Positions 8,592-16,176 of a DNA stretch of 64,000 nucleotides are shown here, one piece after another. Position 1 is the first letter of the stretch. Each line of letters begins with the position of its first letter. The translations under genes and the position numbers were made by a program. Below the pieces are notes generated by a model that saw only the letters and a list, made by a program, of their open reading frames with translations, ran no database searches and was not told the DNA's origin. Source of the DNA: Lederbergia sp. NSJ-179 (GTDB lineage Bacteria > Bacillota > Bacilli > Bacillales > Bacillaceae_C); the NCBI RefSeq assembly GCF_022867885.1, contig NZ_JALIFP010000011.1:1-64000 (forward strand), written 5' to 3'.

Positions 8592-8642
8592 ATTATATAG
8601 TTATTAACTATATTGTCAATATTTTTATAGTTAATAGCTATT
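8592..8642. promoter_or_regulatory. Consensus promoter with embedded operator, plus second palindrome
   Basis: On the minus strand, TTGACA (8619-8614) and TATAAT (8597-8592) are 16 bp apart, matching the sigma-A consensus. The spacer is filled by the perfect palindrome TATAGTTATTAACTATA (8596-8612). A second, imperfect copy lies at 8626-8642, 30 bp centre to centre, which is about three helical turns. The adjacent divergent XRE gene or another repressor is the likely binder; that is inference. Confidence 0.75.
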
Positions 8643-8707
8643 AAAATGCACCTTATGTTCCTCTCATTCATACAACCTAGATTATATAATTGGGTTAGGT
8701 GATTATT

Positions 8708-9016
8708 ATGGACATTGGGAAACGAATTCGGAATTTACGGGAATCAAAAAAACTTAAAGTAACTGAGTTAGCTAAAAAATCATTTATTTCACAACCTTAT
8801 TTATCTGATATAGAAAAGGGAAAAACTCAGCCTTCTATTGATACATTGAAGGCGATTTGCAATGCCCTCGAGATTGGCATAGGTGACTTTTTTGGAAAAT
8901 TACCTGAATTATCCCCAACCATCATCCAGCTAATAAATGATGCAAAAAAACTAACAGACGAAGAAGTAAAATCATTAGGAGCCTTTATAGCGACATTTGT
9001 AAAGGAAAGGGAATAA
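8708..9016 (+). CDS. Small XRE family HTH regulator
   Basis: A 102-residue protein with a Cro/CI-type helix-turn-helix in residues 1-60 (IGKRIRNLRESKKLKVTEL, then SQPYLSDIEKGKTQPSIDTL). A short C-terminal helical tail (TDEEVKSLGAFIATFVKE) probably serves for dimerisation, in a layout like SinR-type regulators. GTG at 8699 is in frame, but TAGGTGAT before the ATG at 8708 decides the start. It is divergent from the sugar operon, and two palindromes lie between the two genes, so it may repress that operon, itself, or both. A terminator follows at 9149-9186. Confidence 0.88.
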   Translation: MDIGKRIRNLRESKKLKVTELAKKSFISQPYLSDIEKGKTQPSIDTLKAICNALEIGIGDFFGKLPELSPTIIQLINDAKKLTDEEVKSLGAFIATFVKERE

Positions 9017-9148
9017 TTGGACATCTACATCTTCTATTTTCATTCGGTAAGGAAGTTTGTCAGTTTATAATTAGGAATATGATGATATAGTAGTAGGGCT
9101 ATCGACTTTTACGCCTTTTCTAATCTATCTTTTTTAAGAATAAGGGGA

Positions 9149-9186
9149 AAAATCACGTACTTCTTCACAAGAGAGGACGTGATTTT
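9149..9186. terminator. Bidirectional terminator between convergent genes
   Basis: AAAATCACGT (9149-9158) and ACGTGATTTT (9177-9186) form a perfect 10-bp stem with an 18-base loop. It lies between the XRE gene and the chromate transporter gene, which converge. Confidence 0.75.
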
Positions 9187-9195
9187 ATATTAAAA

Positions 9196-9237
9196 CTGCT
9201 GATTGGAATTGAGAATCTGCTGAACGGAATTGAGGTT
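9196..9237. repeat. Two 21-bp imperfect direct repeats
   Basis: CTGCTGATTGGAATTGAGAAT is followed at once by a copy with CTGCTGAACGGAATTGAGGT. Only two units are present. They resemble the other degenerate ~21-bp intergenic repeats in this window. Confidence 0.5.
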
Positions 9238-9289
9238 CTTCTTTTGTAATTTGATCTGCACTCTTTTTGAAAATCTATCTTTTTTTCTA

Positions 9290-9829
9290 TTAAAAAATCG
9301 CAACCCCAATTATCCCTGCAAACAAGATAACCAGAGTGGGATGAATGTTGAAATAAGATAAGGCGATGAATGAGCCTAAAGAAATGAAGAAGAGGCTAAT
9401 CATATGCCATGAAAGGTGGAGTGATAGGACACCATTGGAAATCGCAAAATGGATGGCCGCATAAATGACTAGGCTTGTCATGATTGGACGCAAGCCATAG
9501 AAAGCGGATTGGACCCATTTATTTTGATTCAGTTTATAAAAAAACATCGCGATTATGAGAACAATGATGACAGAGGGAAGGGTGATCGCAACGGATGAGA
9601 CAATTGCTCCTGGAAGACCTGCCACCTGATATCCAACGGCAGTAGCACTATTGGAGGCAATGGACCCTGGCGTCATACCGGCAAGTGCAACAATGTCGGT
9701 ATATTCAGATGTTGTAAGCCATCCCCTACTTGACACTTCCGTCCCTATCGCGGGGATCATCGCATACCCCCCACCAAATGAGACCGCCCCTATAATGAGA
9801 AAAACAAAAAATAATTCCAATAAAACCAT
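9290..9829 (-). CDS. Chromate transporter family protein, C-terminal-type half
   Basis: A 179-residue membrane protein of the CHR family. The signature VSFGGGYAMIP lies at residues 16-26, and MTPGSIASNSATAVGYQVAG follows at about 51-70, with about five or six hydrophobic segments. Short CHR proteins occur as adjacent pairs, each half the size of full-length ChrA, and both are needed for chromate/sulfate transport in characterised cases. GGGGGAG precedes the ATG, and the partner gene ends 10 bases upstream. The actual substrate in this organism is unproven. Confidence 0.88.
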   Translation of the reverse strand: MVLLELFFVFLIIGAVSFGGGYAMIPAIGTEVSSRGWLTTSEYTDIVALAGMTPGSIASNSATAVGYQVAGLPGAIVSSVAITLPSVIIVLIIAMFFYKLNQNKWVQSAFYGLRPIMTSLVIYAAIHFAISNGVLSLHLSWHMISLFFISLGSFIALSYFNIHPTLVILFAGIIGVAIF

Positions 9830-9839
9830 GTTGCTCCCC

Positions 9840-10460
9840 CTATGAACTCATTTTTTCTTTATGTTCTTCAATATCTGATTGCTTGTTTGAGTCAAGTGGA
9901 ACAGACATATGAAGTAATTCCTTTACCTTCACGATCATAATCCCAAGCAGCGCTCCACTTGCAATCACTAGAATGGGATGCCAATGAAAGATAACCAACA
10001 TGACAACCATACAAGCCATTAGAACGAAGGTTGATTTATCCAAAATAGAAGTTTTTGCAATTTTGATAGCCGCATAAGCAATTAAGGCCACAACCGCCGC
10101 ACGAATTCCTTGAAAAGCAGCCTCAACATGCGGATTTCCCTGCACGGAAATAAAAATCAAATTCAAAAACAAAACAATCAAAAATGTTGGAAGAAGGACC
10201 CCAGCCATCGCAATAATCGCTCCCCGTACACCGGCAATTTTATGGCCGATAAAGGTGGCTGCGTTCACCGCGATCGCCCCAGGAGCCGTTCCAGCGAGAG
10301 CAAACATATCGGAAATCTCCTCCATTTTCACCCATTTCTTCTTGTCCACCACTTCCCTTTCAATGAATGGAATCATTGCATAACCACCCCCAAAGGTGAT
10401 CGGGCCTATTTTGAAAAAAGTCCAAAATAATTGTAAAAATAACAACCAATCTTTCTTCAA
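9840..10460 (-). CDS. Chromate transporter family protein, N-terminal-type half
   Basis: A 206-residue CHR-family membrane protein with ITFGGGYAMIP near residues 22-32 and TAPGAIAVNAATFIGHKIAG in the next loop. A soluble tail of about 25 charged residues ends the protein. It begins with TTG preceded by GGGTG. It is the first gene of a two-gene unit with the smaller half behind it, and the two proteins probably form a heterodimer in the membrane that moves chromate outward. Confidence 0.88.
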   Translation of the reverse strand: MKKDWLLFLQLFWTFFKIGPITFGGGYAMIPFIEREVVDKKKWVKMEEISDMFALAGTAPGAIAVNAATFIGHKIAGVRGAIIAMAGVLLPTFLIVLFLNLIFISVQGNPHVEAAFQGIRAAVVALIAYAAIKIAKTSILDKSTFVLMACMVVMLVIFHWHPILVIASGALLGIMIVKVKELLHMSVPLDSNKQSDIEEHKEKMSS

Positions 10461-10566
10461 TGCACACCCAGCTTTCCGTTTTTCATATCTGTTGACTCTA
10501 TTTTAACATACTTTTAACCAAAATGGATAAAAGTAGGCAAAAAAAGAAAAACAAGGAAGTCTTAGC

Positions 10567-10702
10567 TTGTTCTTCACATAAAAAACTGGTCAAATACTTG
10601 AATTGCCGCTCCAATGCTTGTTGCTTTTTCCTTGAAGGAGCCTTTGCGAATATTGAGTTGGCGGTTATGAGAATAGCTATATTTTTCTGCGGATCGAACC
10701 AC
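10567..10702 (-). pseudogene. Duplicated 3' end of the ROK repressor gene
   Basis: These 136 bases match 12095-12230 with only three differences. They correspond to the last 43 or so codons of the ROK gene plus seven bases beyond its stop. No start or other ROK sequence is attached, so this is a fragment. It lies just past the toxin-like gene, so the two copies bracket the AbiE-like pair as direct repeats. Confidence 0.9.
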
Positions 10703-10719
10703 TTCTGGCAGAGTTCATC

Positions 10720-11307
10720 CTAAATTTCGACGGTCTTATGTATTTTATCTGGTAAGAATCCACTATCTAAAATATCTCTTAAACTTCCTATCACAATATG
10801 ATATGGCATTTCTTCAAAGAGCAAAAATTCCGTTATGTTTTTATAATCATTCCTATAGATACCCTTTTCTATAAGAGTGTTAAGGGTATTTAAAATATCA
10901 TATCCTTCTTTTGCCGAGGTGGACTTCACAATAGAAGGATATTTGACATGATATTGGTTAAAATCCCTTCTTGTCAAAATATCAGAGCCGTTTACTAACT
11001 CCATTTCTACTTTATTGATTGCCCTGATTATTCCATGTTTAAGAGCTTCTTTTGCTTTATTATTTGGAACAATATCACTTTTGAAAGTAAGGTCTATATC
11101 CTCTGAAAATCGTTCAATCAGCTGATAGCATTTGGACAGAGAGGTTCCCCCTTTAAAAACAATGTCAGGGGATTCCTCCACTATCCCTTGGAGTAATAGT
11201 GACACAAGATAGTCCTTCTCTATATATTCTTCCGAAATCCCTTTGTAATCAGAAGTAGCTTGGATAATTTCTCGAAAAGCTTCTTTATCTTTGTGTAAGT
11301 TCATCAT
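10720..11307 (-). CDS. AbiEii-like nucleotidyltransferase toxin, shortened
   Basis: The protein belongs to the AbiEii/DUF1814 nucleotidyltransferases, toxin halves of type IV toxin-antitoxin or abortive-infection pairs. The catalytic motif FKGGTSLSKCY is at residues 50-60, and FSEDIDLTF follows at about 68-76. At 195 residues it is well short of the usual 230-300. The text passes quickly from VKYPSIVKSTS to a C-terminal-looking DYKNITEFLLFEEMPYH, and I do not see the later conserved RT-x-x-EK-type motif, so an internal deletion is likely. AGGGAG precedes the ATG, and the gene overlaps the end of its partner by 23 bases. The toxin may be inactive. Confidence 0.75.
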   Translation of the reverse strand: MMNLHKDKEAFREIIQATSDYKGISEEYIEKDYLVSLLLQGIVEESPDIVFKGGTSLSKCYQLIERFSEDIDLTFKSDIVPNNKAKEALKHGIIRAINKVEMELVNGSDILTRRDFNQYHVKYPSIVKSTSAKEGYDILNTLNTLIEKGIYRNDYKNITEFLLFEEMPYHIVIGSLRDILDSGFLPDKIHKTVEI

Positions 11308-11929
11308 AAATAGTACTCCCTAATATTTTTGCTTGAGTTTTGTATGGGTATTTCTTTAGATAATCATCTAATTCATTTTTGTCCATACTTACATCCTGTA
11401 CATAATCGATGATGGATTCACAAGCTTCCTCGAAGGGTTTTGTGCTTAATTTATCGAAACTATTCACTAAGTCTAATACCTGTAAAACTTTATAATTATT
11501 TTCATTAATTTCGCTTACTCTCGATCTCCTCAGAGCGATACGTCTTTTGTTATATTTGACAATACGAATAGAAGTTGCCTCATTCATTGTGACAATCTCA
11601 ACGACACCCGGGTTCTGTGTCGTTAACTGTAAATGATTGGCTAATGACAATCCAGTTAAATAGCCAATTCGTTTTCCCTTTTTGTATAAGTATTTCTTAG
11701 AGATAATCTTATTGACACTAATCGTTTTTTTCTTCAACAATGACTTTGGATTTGGAATAAAATAAATCCCATCTTTATATTCATATCTACACAACTTTCC
11801 ATTATCAACGGCCCTCTTAAGTGACTGTCTTAATGTGTTTGAATTCATGTCCAATTCACTTTTAAGGTCATCTAAAAAGATAGGCTCATCGTATCCGTAA
11901 TTTTGAAGAAGATACTGAAAGACATCCAT
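11285..11929 (-). CDS. DUF6088/AbiEi-like antitoxin
   Basis: A 214-residue protein with an N-terminal winged helix (EPIFLDDLKSELDMNSNTL, then LKRAVDNGKLCRYEYKDGIY). The central domain reads GYLTGLSLANHLQLTTQNPG and VVEIVTMNEATS, as in the DUF6088 proteins that pair with AbiEii-like toxins. Such antitoxins repress their own promoter; a perfect 12-bp inverted repeat lies 23 bases upstream of this gene. The ATG used here has AGAGGTG in front; two earlier in-frame starts overlap that site. It is co-transcribed and overlaps with the toxin-like gene. Confidence 0.82.
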   Translation of the reverse strand: MDVFQYLLQNYGYDEPIFLDDLKSELDMNSNTLRQSLKRAVDNGKLCRYEYKDGIYFIPNPKSLLKKKTISVNKIISKKYLYKKGKRIGYLTGLSLANHLQLTTQNPGVVEIVTMNEATSIRIVKYNKRRIALRRSRVSEINENNYKVLQVLDLVNSFDKLSTKPFEEACESIIDYVQDVSMDKNELDDYLKKYPYKTQAKILGSTIYDELTQR

Positions 11930-11951
11930 TTTCATCACCTCTTACAAGGAT

Positions 11952-11990
11952 TGTAACATATTTATATATTATTTAGAAAAATATGTTACA
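11952..11990. promoter_or_regulatory. Inverted-repeat operator of the AbiE-like pair
   Basis: TGTAACATATTT (11952-11963) and AAATATGTTACA (11979-11990) are perfect complements with a 15-bp A/T-only-like spacer that contains -10-like TATA sequence on the minus strand. It lies directly upstream of the antitoxin ribosome site. AbiEi-type antitoxins bind promoter inverted repeats, so negative autoregulation is likely. Confidence 0.65.
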
Positions 11991-12101
11991 TATTATTTTA
12001 AACAATTTTTGTTATTGCTAAACCCCATTCTTTCGATAATTTAGATTTCTCTAAAAAAGAGGTTTTTCTACCGTATTTCGCTGCTCCGGTTCCATTGTTC
12101 T

Positions 12102-13244
12102 TCACATAAAAAACTGGTCAAATACTTGAATTGCCGCTCCAATGCTTGTTGCTTTTTCCTTGAGGGAGCCTTTGCGAATATTGAGTTGGCGGTTATGAGA
12201 ATAGCTATATTCTTTTGCGGATCGAACCACCTCTTCATAGTACTCTTGGTCATCATAAATCAATTTTCCGTGTAATACGACTGTATGAGGATGCAAAATA
12301 TTAATCATATTGGCAAGCCCTATTCCATAATACTTCGCAGACTCTATCATAATCTTTCTCACACGTGGATCGTGACTATTGAGTAACTGATCGATTGAAG
12401 CAGGGATCCCCTGTTCTTCCATGCTCTTAAACATGGCTCCAAACGAAGCATATGTAGTGAGACACCCTTTATTTCCACATATACACGGCCTTCCATCTAC
12501 CTCAATGATAATATGATCATATGAGGTGACGTCTCCTTCTTTACGATTTAATAACTGACCTTCCTGGATAAACCCGCAGCGAATGCCATAACCGCTAATA
12601 CAATATAAAATACTTTCCTCTTCAGGTGATTGAGCGTAATATTCCGCAATAGCCCCTGTATTGGCGCCGTTATTTAGGACAACAGGAATAGAAAATTCAC
12701 GCTCCAAAATAGCTGCAATTGGAACATTTCGCCATCCTTCTGCCGGAAATGACTCTGGATTTAAAATCACGCCCTTTTCCCGATCAATCGGCCCTACTGC
12801 ACCGATCCCGATTCCTAATAGGGAATGTACCTGATGCTCCTGCACAAGAGCCCCGATTATGTTCGCTATTAATTGAATCGTCCTTTCAGAGGTATGTTGC
12901 TTTGTTAAAATAAATTGATCCTCGCCAACTATTTGAAACTGTATATCTAGCAGCTTCACTCTCACATCTGTTCGAGCAATCTCAACACCAATCACATATC
13001 CTGCTTCTGGAACAATTTCATATAAAGCCGGCGGCCTTCCCCCGCTTGGTTGACCAAATCCACACTGGCGAATGAATCCCTTTCCCGCAAGCTCCCCTAA
13101 CATCCGTGTCATCGTTGTATTCGGAACATGAAATCGTTCAAGTAACTCCGCCTTTGAAATTCTTCTATCTCTATGGAGCTGCTTGTACAGCGCCTTTTTT
13201 AGCTGATTCTTTTCACTCCTATCCAACAAAAAATCCTTTAGCAT
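12102..13244 (-). CDS. ROK family (NagC/XylR-like) transcriptional repressor
   Basis: The 380-residue protein has an N-terminal winged helix (residues about 15-75, with ISKAELLERFHVPNTTMTRML) and a ROK sugar-kinase-like domain. The latter shows GYVIGVEIARTDV, GIGIGAVGPIDREKG and the zinc/ROK signature PCICGNKGCLTTYA, in which the usual final Glu is replaced by Thr. Such proteins bind a sugar and release DNA. No sugar gene is adjacent on either side now, and its target is unclear. The 3' 128 coding bases plus 7 beyond exist again at 10567-10702. GGGAG lies before the ATG. Confidence 0.9.
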   Translation of the reverse strand: MLKDFLLDRSEKNQLKKALYKQLHRDRRISKAELLERFHVPNTTMTRMLGELAGKGFIRQCGFGQPSGGRPPALYEIVPEAGYVIGVEIARTDVRVKLLDIQFQIVGEDQFILTKQHTSERTIQLIANIIGALVQEHQVHSLLGIGIGAVGPIDREKGVILNPESFPAEGWRNVPIAAILEREFSIPVVLNNGANTGAIAEYYAQSPEEESILYCISGYGIRCGFIQEGQLLNRKEGDVTSYDHIIIEVDGRPCICGNKGCLTTYASFGAMFKSMEEQGIPASIDQLLNSHDPRVRKIMIESAKYYGIGLANMINILHPHTVVLHGKLIYDDQEYYEEVVRSAKEYSYSHNRQLNIRKGSLKEKATSIGAAIQVFDQFFM

Positions 13245-13374
13245 CTGCTCAACTCCCTAGATGTTATAAGTTTTATCTATTAAAAGTACTTTAGCATTCT
13301 TTTCTACCCATTCAGTTAATGCCGATATTCATTTGTTCGTATCAATTAAGTTTTCTATTTTTATTTCTACCTTA

Positions 13375-13570
13375 GCATTCGTATGGAGAGAACTTTTTGA
13401 TTGCAAGAGCTTCGACTGTTCCACGAGTAGTCTAACTTGAATCACAAGAACTCTCGCTCGTATCGAGAACCTTGGTTGAATTGCGAGAACTCCGGCTTGT
13501 TTCACTAAAGTTTCGCTCCGAATGCCAAGAACACGGCTTTGGGAGGAATTGCAGAACTCCCCAACCAACA
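13375..13570. repeat. Degenerate ~21-27-bp tandem repeats
   Basis: Units built around (C)GAGAACTC-like cores and GAATTG/GAATC blocks recur about eight times, for example GAATTGCGAGAACTCCGGCTT. The minus-strand frame through it translates to a biased, repetitive peptide with no start signal, so it is treated as noncoding. The remaining bases of this 13245-13659 gap hold nothing I recognise apart from the ROK upstream region. Confidence 0.5.
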
Positions 13571-13659
13571 CAATTGGCCCTCAGAATCAGTATTCTATAA
13601 AAAACACTTTCTGAAGGCTAATCTTCTTCGGATTCTTCTATGCTGTTCATCATATAAAT

Positions 13660-14604
13660 CTATTTTACATCTCCCACACAACGAAATCCGATATTTCCCG
13701 TAGAGCTATCAGGAGTATTGGAACTTCTTGCTGCCACCCTGTAACGATTGCAATAAGATTTATGGCAAAGATAGGAGCCGCCTCTCATGGACTTATTGGT
13801 CCCTGTAGTAGGGCCTTTGGGATTATGTGTAATCGGATCAAAATGGTATTTGGGGCTGAACCAATCGTCACACCATTCCCATACATTCCCAACGATATTA
13901 TATAATCCATATCCATTGGGAGAAAAACTATCAACCGGACAGGTACTTAAGTATCCGTCTGCTTTCGTATTTTTTACCGGAAATTTCCCTTGCCAAATAT
14001 TGCATTGATGCTTACCATTGACAATCAATTCGTCTCCCCAAGGGTATTTCTTTTGAACGAAACCACCACGTGCCGCATATTCCCATTCCGCTTCGGTTGG
14101 TAATCGTTTTCCACTCCATCTGCAGTAAGCCTTTGCATCATTCCATGAAATATGAATTACTGGATGATTCATTCGGTTATTAATCGTAGAATCAGGACCC
14201 TCAGGATTCTCCCAATAGGCACCTTCTACCGCCACCCACCATGGTATTTGAGCCACTCGGCTTGGCCTTTTCTTTAGTATTTCAGTAGATAAAAATAGAT
14301 GAAATACATAGGACCATCCAAATTGCTCCGCCTCTGTCACATAGCCAGTTTCATTAACAAATTGTGCAAACTGTTCGTTCGTAACCGCATATTGATCCAT
14401 ATAAAATGAATCCAAGGTTACCTTTCTTATTGGTCCTTCACCATCAGCAGGAAACCCTTCCGAATCTTCTGTTCCCATTAAAAATTCCCCACCTTCAATA
14501 AGGACCATTTTTTCTTTAGAAAAAACTGATTTTTCCCTTACATCCATACTGGTTGAATGTATTTTTTCACCATTACGTTCCTGGACTTGACAACAAGACT
14601 TCAT
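13660..14604 (-). CDS. Formylglycine-generating enzyme (sulfatase-modifying factor)
   Basis: The protein converts the active-site cysteine of type I sulfatases to formylglycine using oxygen. The FGE fold is recognisable from GGEFLMGTEDSEG (about residues 39-51) through RLPTEAEWEYAARGG and GNVWEWCDDW to the active-site stretch SYLCHKSYCNRYR. Its two cysteines (about 280 and 285) match the catalytic copper-binding pair of true FGE, and the ending NTPDSSTGNIGFRC is also diagnostic. At 314 residues it is of bacterial FGE length. It stands alone with GGGAG before ATG; a Cys-type sulfatase lies 30 kb away and is the obvious client. The gene is not a generic SUMF1-domain protein, because both cysteines are present. 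Confidence 0.95.
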   Translation of the reverse strand: MKSCCQVQERNGEKIHSTSMDVREKSVFSKEKMVLIEGGEFLMGTEDSEGFPADGEGPIRKVTLDSFYMDQYAVTNEQFAQFVNETGYVTEAEQFGWSYVFHLFLSTEILKKRPSRVAQIPWWVAVEGAYWENPEGPDSTINNRMNHPVIHISWNDAKAYCRWSGKRLPTEAEWEYAARGGFVQKKYPWGDELIVNGKHQCNIWQGKFPVKNTKADGYLSTCPVDSFSPNGYGLYNIVGNVWEWCDDWFSPKYHFDPITHNPKGPTTGTNKSMRGGSYLCHKSYCNRYRVAARSSNTPDSSTGNIGFRCVGDVK

Positions 14605-14665
14605 TTGACTTCACTCCCAATAGCGACATTATCCTCGTCATGCTATTAATATAGTGTTCTCTTTC

Positions 14666-14710
14666 ATTATATCATGATTTAAAAATACCATTGTCAAATG
14701 GATCATGATA
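14666..14710 (-). promoter_or_regulatory. Candidate promoter and inverted repeat upstream of the FGE gene
   Basis: On the minus strand a TTGACA (14697-14692) and a TATAAT (14671-14666) are 20 bp apart, longer than ideal. The region is part of an inverted repeat, TATCATGAT (14670-14678) with ATCATGATA (14702-14710), enclosing CCATT/AATGG. It could be an operator or a hairpin. Confidence 0.4.
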
Positions 14711-14760
14711 GACCCAAAATTTTATACTTTTGCATGAAACAACCACACTATATACTTTAC

Positions 14761-14846
14761 CGAACTTAATGGAGACGAAAGGTTGCTTTCGTCGTGGAAG
14801 TGAGAAGCTCCCACTTCAAGCGCTAGCTAAGTGGTGAGTAGTTCAA
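14761..14846 (+). mobile_element. Orphan right end of an IS200/IS605-type element (omega-RNA scaffold)
   Basis: The sequence GACGAAAG/CTTTCGTC (14774-14793) and GAAGTG/CACTTC around AGAAGCTCC (14797-14817) is followed by CGCTAGCTAAGTGGTGAGTA and TTCAA. I recognise this as the right end found behind tnpB genes of the IS200/IS605 (IS1341-like) group, where it also forms the 3' scaffold of the omega-RNA. No tnpA or tnpB remains in the window. The identification rests on memory of such ends, not on a search. Confidence 0.62.
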
Positions 14847-14872
14847 CATGACTTGCCTTCCATGATCCTCTC

Positions 14873-16006
14873 TTACATCCTTTTAAGCCTATGATTTATA
14901 TTTTCCAGATCAAAATTTTCATAAAGTTGCATCTTAGCCCAATTGTTCATTTCATCATGCTGTGGGTGCTCGGGATCAGAAAAAATCTCAAGAAACTCTT
15001 CATATCCAAATTCACCGCCAACATCTTCTGGAGGGGTGTTCCCTTCACCTTCCAAACAAACGGGGTGACGCGAATCATAGTTATCTATCACTTTTTCAAC
15101 GTCAATGTAATGCTGCCAATTATCACCAAAATCGTAAGTGTATTTCAGTTTCTTATAAACCGGAATAAATTCGGATAGCCTTATCCCTTTTTCGAGTTTC
15201 ATATCTACAGCTTCGTTAGGATAAGCAAAGGCCTCCTCATCACATACAAGGTTTATGACCGGTTGATGACCTTCTTTGTGAAATGCTGAATGATTGATCG
15301 ACCATTCAGGCACAATCGCTGTGTTGTCATAAATATAAAATTCATGCAAATGATAATCTTGCCATCCAAAAGCAACTTGAAGGATCTTGTGCAACTTGTG
15401 GAACGTTCTGTTAAGTGGAACCACAATCCGTCTCCATACGGAATGATTTTCAAGCTCGAGTGTCACTTTCATCCTAACAGCATCTGTTGCAAAAATCGGT
15501 TTCCCAACAAATGACTCAAGGTTCTGATACAGTATTTCATTTGGAGAGAAATAATCATTTTTCCCATCACCAACCCAAGATCGACTGATTCGATTGCTCA
15601 TCTCCCCTTGAAAAATAGAGTCTTCCTCCAATAAATCAGCGTAAAAAGATGCTTCCTTGCATGCATGATTCATTCGTGCCACAAAAGCATGATCCTTTGT
15701 TTTTGCATAGGTAATTGTTTTTGAATGAAGGAGATACTTCTCAATCACCTCTTCTTTGATACCCTCCCCCCTAAATGTTTCACGGATCCCTTGGGCAATG
15801 ATTTCATCAATATTTGAAAAATTTTTCTTCTTAAGTCCATATAATAAAACAACATACCGATTTTGGTCATTCACGAGCACAACTGTTTTTCTCTGATTGA
15901 CACGAATCAAATTGGCATGCCAAGAAAAAAGCGACTCTTCTTCTACATTAGATTCTGGTTGACACTGCAATTGATCCAGTAGTTTTTTTGTACATTGAAT
16001 AAGCAT
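14873..16006 (-). CDS. DUF6933 and pRiA4b ORF-3 (IS1096 TnpR-like) domain protein
   Basis: Two parts are visible in 377 residues. The N-terminal 150 or so (MLIQCTKKLLDQLQ, TVVLVNDQNRYVVLLYGLK) resemble DUF6933. The C-terminal half has the pRiA4b ORF-3 pattern: VTLELENHSVWRRIVVP, LHKILQVAFGWQDYHLHEF, YTYDFGDNWQHYI and PEDVGGEFGYEEFLEIF. The family occurs on plasmids and transposons and in chromosomes; no biochemical role is settled. GGAGAGGAG precedes the ATG. It lies between an unrecognised gene and the orphan IS end, in a mosaic region, which fits acquired DNA. Confidence 0.85.
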   Translation of the reverse strand: MLIQCTKKLLDQLQCQPESNVEEESLFSWHANLIRVNQRKTVVLVNDQNRYVVLLYGLKKKNFSNIDEIIAQGIRETFRGEGIKEEVIEKYLLHSKTITYAKTKDHAFVARMNHACKEASFYADLLEEDSIFQGEMSNRISRSWVGDGKNDYFSPNEILYQNLESFVGKPIFATDAVRMKVTLELENHSVWRRIVVPLNRTFHKLHKILQVAFGWQDYHLHEFYIYDNTAIVPEWSINHSAFHKEGHQPVINLVCDEEAFAYPNEAVDMKLEKGIRLSEFIPVYKKLKYTYDFGDNWQHYIDVEKVIDNYDSRHPVCLEGEGNTPPEDVGGEFGYEEFLEIFSDPEHPQHDEMNNWAKMQLYENFDLENINHRLKRM

Positions 16007-16176
16007 AGACTAGACTCCTCTCCACTCAAAAAACTTTCATTTCATAAGCAAATTGACACTTCCACTTATTGCGGATCTTCAACACACTGTCTATAGTTAC
16101 TGCCCATTTCTTTATAGCCATTTTATCCATGAATCCCTTAAGTCAACAACAAAATACCACTAAACGACAACCTTGT

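Noticed and set aside
10523-10723. 66-codon plus-strand frame
   Set aside because: It lies antisense to the duplicated ROK gene end and has no support as a gene.
13329-13571. 80-codon minus-strand frame
   Set aside because: Its peptide is only the translation of the degenerate tandem repeats, with no ribosome site.
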